DNA of 12,288 nucleotides from Gammaproteobacteria bacterium (GTDB lineage Bacteria; Pseudomonadota; Gammaproteobacteria; Steroidobacterales; SZUA-146): NCBI GenBank assembly GCA_003228965.1, contig QIGP01000056.1:1-12288 (forward strand). Reading direction: 5' to 3'. The translations under genes and the position numbers were made by a program. Shown piece by piece: positions 8,374 through 12,288 of this stretch (within the stretch, counting starts at the first letter, position 1; each line of letters starts with the position of its first letter). Below the pieces are notes generated by a model. The model worked only from the letters and a program-made list of their open reading frames with translations. It did no database searches and had not been told where the DNA came from.

Positions 8374-8417
8374 GTCGCTAACAGCGACGTCCATTGCAGC
8401 GCGATTCGAAACGAATC
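8374..8417 (-). other. Two tandem 6-bp stem-loops between epimerase and ugd genes
   Basis: Positions 8403-8417 form GATTCG-AAA-CGAATC and overlap the epimerase stop codon. Positions 8374-8388 form GTCGCT-AAC-AGCGAC. Each has a perfect 6-bp stem with a 3-base loop. Neither is followed by a T tract in the direction of transcription, so they are not typical terminators. In an operon transcript they could mark a processing or stability site. The stems are short and the function is unproven. Confidence 0.35.
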
Positions 8418-9423
8418 AGGCACCGTAATAGTCGCGATACCACCTGACGAAATTCTCGACCCCGACCTCCACTGTTGTGTCGGGCTTGTAGCCCACGTCG
8501 CTGATTAATTCGGACACGTCAGCATATGTTTCCGGCACGTCACCTGGTTGTAGCGGCAAGAAATTAATTTCCGCTTTGCGCCCCAGACAGTCTTCAAGCA
8601 CCGAGACATATTTCATCAGCTCTACAGGCTGATTGTTGCCTATGTTGTAAACGCGGTACGGCGCCGAGCTACAGCTTGGATCAGGGTTATCGCTATCCCA
8701 GTCGGGATTGGTCTGAGCCACGTTGTCGCTAGTACGAATGACCCCTTCAACAATGTCGTCAACGTAGGTGAAATCGCGACGGTGTTTACCGTAGTTAAAG
8801 ACATCAATAGGCTTGCCTTCAAGGATGTTCTTGGCAAACAAAAACAGCGCCATATCGGGACGACCCCAGGGTCCGTACACCGTAAAAAAGCGTAGTCCCG
8901 TCGTCGGAATATTGTACAAATTTGAGTAAGAATGCGCAATCAGTTCGTTCGCTTTCTTGGTCGCCGCGTAGAGTGTCAGCGGGTGATCCACACTTTTAGT
9001 AACCGAAAACGGCATGTTCGTATGCGCGCCGTAAACCGAACTGGTTGATGCGTAGACCAGATGTTCCACCTCGTGGTGGCGACAACCTTCGATAACGTGT
9101 AAATAGCCTACAAGATTTGCTGCCACGTAAGCGTGCGGATTTTCAATCGAGTAGCGCACACCAGCCTGAGCGGCCAAGTGGATAACCCGATCAAATTTAT
9201 GTTCGCCAAACACGCGTTCCATTTCAGCACGATCAATCAGGTCAACCCTCTCAAACGTGAAATTGCTGTTGTCGGTGAACTGGGTGAGTCGGGCCTTTTT
9301 AAGGTTGACATCGTAGTAGTCGCTGAGGTTATCCAACCCCACTACAGAATCGCCGCGCGCAAGCAACGATTTTGTCACGTGACTACCGATGAATCCGGCT
9401 GCCCCGGTTACCAAATACTTCAT
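8416..9423 (-). CDS. UDP-glucuronate 4-epimerase (NAD-dependent epimerase/dehydratase)
   Basis: Extended short-chain dehydrogenase of 335 residues that interconverts UDP-glucuronate and UDP-galacturonate through a 4-keto intermediate. Visible are the NAD site TGAAGFIG (6-13), [16 protein letters not shown] (31-46, a hallmark of the uronate epimerases), [11 protein letters not shown] (82-92), STSSVYG (126-132), the catalytic pair Tyr152-xxx-Lys156 in YAATK, and [17 protein letters not shown]. The alternative, a TviC/WbpP UDP-GlcNAcA 4-epimerase, would suit the neighbouring TviB-like gene. However, the N-terminal motif and the [11 protein letters not shown] block match glucuronate epimerases. 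The ATG at 9421-9423 has only a weak GAG upstream, and the gene begins 16 bases after the dehydrogenase, suggesting coupled translation. Ugd, the next gene, makes its substrate. Confidence 0.93.
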   Translation of the reverse strand: MKYLVTGAAGFIGSHVTKSLLARGDSVVGLDNLSDYYDVNLKKARLTQFTDNSNFTFERVDLIDRAEMERVFGEHKFDRVIHLAAQAGVRYSIENPHAYVAANLVGYLHVIEGCRHHEVEHLVYASTSSVYGAHTNMPFSVTKSVDHPLTLYAATKKANELIAHSYSNLYNIPTTGLRFFTVYGPWGRPDMALFLFAKNILEGKPIDVFNYGKHRRDFTYVDDIVEGVIRTSDNVAQTNPDWDSDNPDPSCSSAPYRVYNIGNNQPVELMKYVSVLEDCLGRKAEINFLPLQPGDVPETYADVSELISDVGYKPDTTVEVGVENFVRWYRDYYGA

Positions 9424-9439
9424 AGTGTTTACTCAGAAA

Positions 9440-10717
9440 TTATAGTCTGCCATCGACGTCAGTCGGGGCAAACAAGTGTTTGATGTCGAACAAGACGTGA
9501 TTGTCTCGCCCAAGTTTATGAACTGCTTCAACGCCCATTTCGATGAACTCTTTATGAGACACTGCCAAAATTATTGCGTCGTACGATTCCGGTTTAAGCT
9601 CAGGCACCAACGAAACTCCGTACTCATGTTCTGTTTGAGCGCTGCTCGCCCACGGATCGTAAACGTCAACATTGGCATCAAACGACTCGAGCTCTCGTAC
9701 CATATCAATCACACGAGTATTGCGCACATCAGGGCAGTTCTCTTTGAAGGTAAAACCAAGAATAAGCACATCGGAACCTACCACGTGAATGCGCTTTCGC
9801 GTCATGAGGCGAGTAACTTGCGACACTACGTAAATACCCATGTTGTCGTTAATGCGACGTCCCGCAAGGATCATTTCCGGGTGATACCCCATTTCCTGAG
9901 ACTTGTGTGTGAGGTAGTAGGGGTCGACGCCAATGCAGTGACCGCCAACCAAACCTGGACGGAACGGCAAAAAGTTCCATTTGGTTCCCGCTGCTGCCAG
10001 CACTTCACCGGTATCGATACCAAGTCGATTGAAAATAAGAGCCAGCTCGTTAATCAGCGCAATGTTTACGTCTCGCTGAGTGTTTTCGATGACTTTAGCC
10101 GCTTCCGCTACGCGAATGGACGAGGCTTTATAGGTGCCTGCTGTAATGATCGAGGCGTACAACGCATCAACTTTGTCCGCAATTTCAGGGGTTGAGCCCG
10201 AAGTCACTTTCAAAATTGTTTCGAGTCGGTGCTCTTTGTCGCCTGGGTTAATCCGTTCAGGACTATAGCCGACAAAAAAGTCTTTATTAAACTCGAGTCC
10301 CGAGATGTGTTCCAGAATAGGCACACAAACTTCTTCCGTAGCACCCGGGTACACCGTGGACTCGTAAACAACAATGTCGCCTTTCTTAAGTTGCGCACCC
10401 AGGGTGCGGCTAGCCGATTCAAGTGGCGACAGGTCTGGACGCTTATGCTCATCGATCGGCGTCGGTACCGTGGCAATCAAAATATTGCAATCGGCCAGAT
10501 CGTTGGGCTCGGCACTAAACGTCAGATGTTTAGACGCTTTCAACTCATCGGGCTCGACTTCAAGCGTATTGTCTTCACCGCGATTCAATTCGGCGATGCG
10601 GGCTGTATTTATATCAAATCCCAAGGTCGGGTATTTGTTGCCAAAGGACACAGCCAGCGGTAAACCCACATAGCCTAGCCCTACCACACCAATTCGAATG
10701 TCTTTCAAATCTGTCAT
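9440..10717 (-). CDS. tviB: UDP-N-acetylhexosamine 6-dehydrogenase (TviB/WbpO type nucleotide-sugar dehydrogenase)
   Basis: Converts UDP-GlcNAc or UDP-GalNAc to the corresponding uronic acid with NAD+. The protein has 425 residues. It has [10 protein letters not shown] (13-22) for [18 protein letters not shown] (83-97), [13 protein letters not shown] (119-131), [10 protein letters not shown] (151-160) and catalytic Cys261 in [15 protein letters not shown]. The C-terminal UDP-binding domain carries [18 protein letters not shown]. These blocks match the Vi-antigen TviB and P. aeruginosa WbpO group rather than UDP-glucose dehydrogenase, a second example of which (ugd) lies downstream. WbpO acts on UDP-GalNAc and TviB on UDP-GlcNAc; sequence alone does not settle which applies here. 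The ATG at 10715-10717 has AAGGA 6 bases upstream. It starts 12 bases after the 52-codon ORF, whose stop lies just before this ribosome binding site. Confidence 0.9.
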   Translation of the reverse strand: MTDLKDIRIGVVGLGYVGLPLAVSFGNKYPTLGFDINTARIAELNRGEDNTLEVEPDELKASKHLTFSAEPNDLADCNILIATVPTPIDEHKRPDLSPLESASRTLGAQLKKGDIVVYESTVYPGATEEVCVPILEHISGLEFNKDFFVGYSPERINPGDKEHRLETILKVTSGSTPEIADKVDALYASIITAGTYKASSIRVAEAAKVIENTQRDVNIALINELALIFNRLGIDTGEVLAAAGTKWNFLPFRPGLVGGHCIGVDPYYLTHKSQEMGYHPEMILAGRRINDNMGIYVVSQVTRLMTRKRIHVVGSDVLILGFTFKENCPDVRNTRVIDMVRELESFDANVDVYDPWASSAQTEHEYGVSLVPELKPESYDAIILAVSHKEFIEMGVEAVHKLGRDNHVLFDIKHLFAPTDVDGRL

Positions 10718-10729
10718 TGTCTGTCCTTA

Positions 10730-10888
10730 CTAATATTTTAATATTCGCTTAACACTTAAGTAGTACACAATCATGTTGACGACGAGAAATCCGACGATCA
10801 ACATTTTGTACCACTCGGGGGACTTCCCAAAAAAATTGTCCCGCAGCGCATTTAACATTCCCTGGTTAGATCCGTGATGGGTAGTCAT
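10730..10888 (-). CDS. 52-residue membrane protein ORF resembling the N-terminus of NhaB Na+/H+ antiporter
   Basis: ATG at 10886-10888 with a strong ribosome binding site (AGGTGAGG, about 5 bases upstream); TAG at 10730-10732. The protein starts MTTHHGSNQGMLNALRD. Residues 17-38 include NFFGKSPEWYK, then a hydrophobic run MLIVGFLVVNMIVYYL (29-44) and a basic end, VKRILKY. From memory, NhaB proteins begin with a very similar NFLGxSPxWYK followed by a hydrophobic helix ending in NP. Here the match ends at Asn38, and the ORF stops where NhaB would continue for over 400 residues. It could be a stand-alone small membrane protein, or a relic of nhaB cut down by rearrangement. It is the first ORF of the sugar operon, 12 bases before the tviB-like gene, which argues for translation. 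No function is assigned. Confidence 0.65.
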   Translation of the reverse strand: MTTHHGSNQGMLNALRDNFFGKSPEWYKMLIVGFLVVNMIVYYLSVKRILKY

Positions 10889-10931
10889 GAAGCCCTCACC
10901 TTATGTTACTCAAAATCCTGATAAGCCACGG

Positions 10932-10937
10932 ATTATA
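10932..10937 (-). promoter_or_regulatory. Predicted -10 box at the head of the sugar-nucleotide operon
   Basis: The complement of 10932-10937 is TATAAT, a perfect -10. At 17 bases upstream lies TGGTCC, only 3 of 6 to the -35 consensus, so an activator may be needed. Transcription would start near 10925, with a leader of about 36 bases before the 52-codon ORF. No JUMPstart or ops element, typical of RfaH-controlled polysaccharide operons, is seen nearby. Confidence 0.45.
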
Positions 10938-10982
10938 TGCTGATTATCGGCCCCGGACCATGTACCAAAGAATGATTTGTGC

Positions 10983-11037
10983 AAAAACGAGAACTGGTAG
11001 AGGCTGACTCTTCCAGGCACCCGCGCGAGGGGGCGCC
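10983..11037 (-). terminator. Possible transcription end after dnaQ (weak hairpins then T5)
   Basis: Reading leftwards from dnaQ, a GC-rich hairpin occurs at 11016-11037 (7-bp stem with one G-T pair, 8-base loop). An imperfect 7-bp stem with one mismatch follows at 10996-11014, then five T residues (complement of 10983-10987). The T run is separated from the second stem by about 8 bases, so it is not a textbook intrinsic terminator. The rest of the 183-base spacer holds the operon promoter and nothing else I can identify. Confidence 0.25.
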
Positions 11038-11071
11038 GACCAGAGGATTTGCGGTAAAGATAGCCAGAGGA

Positions 11072-11794
11072 TCAGGCATTATCCTCGAGAGAGCGCCAGA
11101 CGCTGGGGCCGCCGCAGGACTGCTCGATTTGGTCGAGTTTTTGCTCGTGGGCGCCCAGCTCTTCCGAGTTTGCCGCCTGCACAGCGAATACCAGGCCGTC
11201 TCGACTCACAGGGCGCCGGGAGGCGTTGGCTTGGCCGTTGCTACCGTCGGCGTCTTCGTTAAGTAGCAGCTTGCGCTGCCCTCCGGTCATCGCCAGGTAC
11301 ATTTCGCCGAGTAACTGGGAATCGAGTAAAGCGCCGTGAAGCGTGCGACCGCTGTTGTCTATGAAATATCGCTTACACAGGGCGTCCAGCGAGTTGCGCT
11401 GCCCGGGATGTTGTTTGCGTGCCAGCACCAGCGTATCGACCACGTCGCAGCGAGCTTGCATAAACGCGTAGGGCTTCTTCAAACGCCGAAGCTCCATATC
11501 CAGAAAGCCGATATCGAAAGGTGCGTTGTGTATGAGTAGCTGGGCTTCGTCGATGAAGTCCAAAAACTCATCGACAACAGCGTTAAATCGAGGCTTATCG
11601 GACAAAAATTCGCTGCTCAATCCGTGAACGGCGATGGCGCCTTCGTCGATCTCGCGTTCCGGGTTGAGATACACGTGATACGTTTTACCCGTTGCGCGCC
11701 GATTAACCAGCTCTACGCAACCAATTTCAATGATGCGATGGCCCTGATCGGGATTGAGGCCTGTGGTTTCCGTATCCAGAACAATTTGTCTCAT
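11072..11794 (-). CDS. dnaQ: DNA polymerase III epsilon subunit (3'-5' proofreading exonuclease)
   Basis: Proofreading subunit of the replicative polymerase core. The 240 residues match the usual length of the stand-alone form. Exo I is VLDTETTGL (5-13) with Asp7 and Glu9. Exo II is HNAPFDIGFLD (89-99) with Asp94. The Exo III-epsilon block is HGALLDSQLL (153-162) with His153 and Asp158, matching the E. coli D12/E14, D103 and H162/D167 set, so the active site is intact. The C-terminal tail (about 180-240) is polar and would bind the alpha subunit. The ATG at 11792-11794 is preceded by AGG 10 bases upstream. It follows rnhA on the same strand after 123 bases, an arrangement I recall from Pseudomonas; E. 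coli has the two genes divergent and overlapping. Confidence 0.97.
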   Translation of the reverse strand: MRQIVLDTETTGLNPDQGHRIIEIGCVELVNRRATGKTYHVYLNPEREIDEGAIAVHGLSSEFLSDKPRFNAVVDEFLDFIDEAQLLIHNAPFDIGFLDMELRRLKKPYAFMQARCDVVDTLVLARKQHPGQRNSLDALCKRYFIDNSGRTLHGALLDSQLLGEMYLAMTGGQRKLLLNEDADGSNGQANASRRPVSRDGLVFAVQAANSEELGAHEQKLDQIEQSCGGPSVWRSLEDNA

Positions 11795-11843
11795 TGTGTT
11801 CTTACCTGATCAATCAATGGGTATTTGAGCGTTAGAGGTGCCC

Positions 11844-11876
11844 TTTATAGTCGCAAGGAAGGATCGAACTTCCTGC
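11844..11876 (-). promoter_or_regulatory. rnhA-dnaQ spacer: hairpin and possible dnaQ -10 box
   Basis: In the 123-base gap, 11853-11876 forms an 8-bp stem with one bulged base and a 7-base loop. Immediately leftwards, the complement of 11844-11849 reads TATAAA (5 of 6 to a -10), but no acceptable -35 lies at 16-18 bases. The hairpin lacks a following T run. A dnaQ promoter here is possible but weakly supported. Confidence 0.25.
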
Positions 11877-11917
11877 CTGTCGGCCATTCGGACGCTGTGC
11901 ACAGTCAGTCTGGCTTA

Positions 11918-12288
11918 TCAGGCTATCAGTTCGTCAATGCCCCGGTTGGCAAGCTCATCGGCGTGCTCGTTACCGGGATCTCCCGAGTGGCCTTTAACCC
12001 AACGCCAGTGCACGTCGTGGCCTTGCAAGACGCGATCAAGCCGTTCCCACAAATCCTTGTTCTTGACCGGTTTTTTTGCAGCGGTCAGCCAACCGCGACG
12101 CTTCCAGTTGGCCATCCACTGAGTAACGCCCTGCATCACGTATTTCGAGTCAGTCACGATGGTAATTTCGCAGCGTCGATTAAGCACCGACACGGCTTCA
12201 ATCACAGCGCTGAGCTCCATTCGGTTGTTGGTTGTGTGCGGCTCACCACCCCACAGTTCTTTGAGGTGCTTACCGTTTTCAAGCCGCG
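11918..12288 (-). CDS. rnhA: Ribonuclease HI, 3' part (start lies beyond the right edge)
   Basis: Degrades the RNA strand of RNA-DNA hybrids. The frame is open to the right edge, so 122 residues are visible, and about 30 N-terminal residues carrying the first catalytic Asp and the GNPGPGG motif are missing. An internal ATG at 12220 is not the start: the residues before it ([13 protein letters not shown]) continue the RNase HI fold. Visible active-site residues are Glu in NNRMEL, Asp in VTDSKYV, His in [11 protein letters not shown] and Asp in NEHADELA. The basic-protrusion segment [20 protein letters not shown] is also present. The C-terminus, RGIDELIA, is a little shorter than in E. coli. 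The stop TGA is at 11918-11920. It is followed by dnaQ on the same strand. Confidence 0.96.
   Translation of the reverse strand, partial: RLENGKHLKELWGGEPHTTNNRMELSAVIEAVSVLNRRCEITIVTDSKYVMQGVTQWMANWKRRGWLTAAKKPVKNKDLWERLDRVLQGHDVHWRWVKGHSGDPGNEHADELANRGIDELIA

Noticed and set aside
9476..10195. Long open frame of 239 codons on the plus strand, antisense to the TviB-like gene
   Set aside because: It lies wholly opposite a gene with clear catalytic motifs, its product resembles nothing I know, and similar antisense open frames occur opposite the other genes here; it is a by-product of codon use.
11040..11072. Direct repeat CCAGAGGAT at 11040-11048 and 11064-11072
   Set aside because: Only two 9-base copies, one overlapping the dnaQ stop codon, with no further copies or flanking symmetry seen; chance is adequate.
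11853..11876. T-arm-like hairpin (GGAAG-TTCGATC-CTTCC on the minus strand) suggesting a tRNA or tRNA remnant between rnhA and dnaQ
   Set aside because: No matching acceptor, D arm or anticodon arm can be fitted on either side; only the one stem-loop is present.
11895..11904. Palindrome CTGTGCACAG as a possible LexA box
   Set aside because: The CTGT and ACAG halves are separated by 2 bases, not the 8 of a LexA site; it also lies just after the rnhA stop rather than at a promoter.

Overview
The window looks like chromosomal DNA from a gammaproteobacterium of roughly balanced base composition. GluRS, DnaQ and RNase HI closely follow the enterobacterial/pseudomonad sequences. rnhA and dnaQ lie in tandem on the same strand, as I recall for Pseudomonas; in E. 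coli they are divergent. gltX is divergent from a tRNA-Val gene, a neighbourhood also known from E. coli (gltX/valU). The tRNA carries an encoded CCA. I cannot name a genus from sequence alone. Every protein gene lies on the minus strand; only the tRNA is on the plus strand.

Layout from the right edge leftwards, in the direction of transcription: the 3' part of rnhA (cut by the window edge), dnaQ, and a 183-base spacer with weak hairpins and a consensus -10 box. Next come a 52-codon ORF with a very good ribosome binding site and six sugar-nucleotide genes: a TviB/WbpO-type UDP-N-acetylhexosamine 6-dehydrogenase, a UDP-glucuronate 4-epimerase, UDP-glucose 6-dehydrogenase, manC, manB, and (after a 183-base gap) a membrane-anchored CapD/WbpM-type 4,6-dehydratase. 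The tRNA-Val gene converges on the end of that cluster. gltX follows, reading leftwards, and then the first 83 codons of an unrecognised gene, possibly CBS-domain, which runs off the left edge.

The six sugar genes form a precursor-supply block for surface polysaccharide. ManB and ManC make GDP-mannose from mannose-6-phosphate. Ugd makes UDP-glucuronate, which the epimerase converts to UDP-galacturonate. The TviB-like enzyme makes a UDP-N-acetylhexosaminuronate. The CapD-like enzyme makes a UDP-4-keto-6-deoxy-HexNAc, the entry to QuiNAc/FucNAc-type sugars. No glycosyltransferase, flippase, polymerase or exporter lies in the window, so assembly must be encoded elsewhere or the block serves several polymers.

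The least ordinary item is the 52-codon ORF at 10730-10888. Its middle resembles the start of the NhaB Na+/H+ antiporter, but it stops after a single membrane segment and is tightly joined to the front of the sugar operon. The predicted core promoters of gltX and tRNA-Val also appear to overlap. I found no CRISPR array, insertion sequence, integrase, phage or defence genes. Most of the window is conventional.
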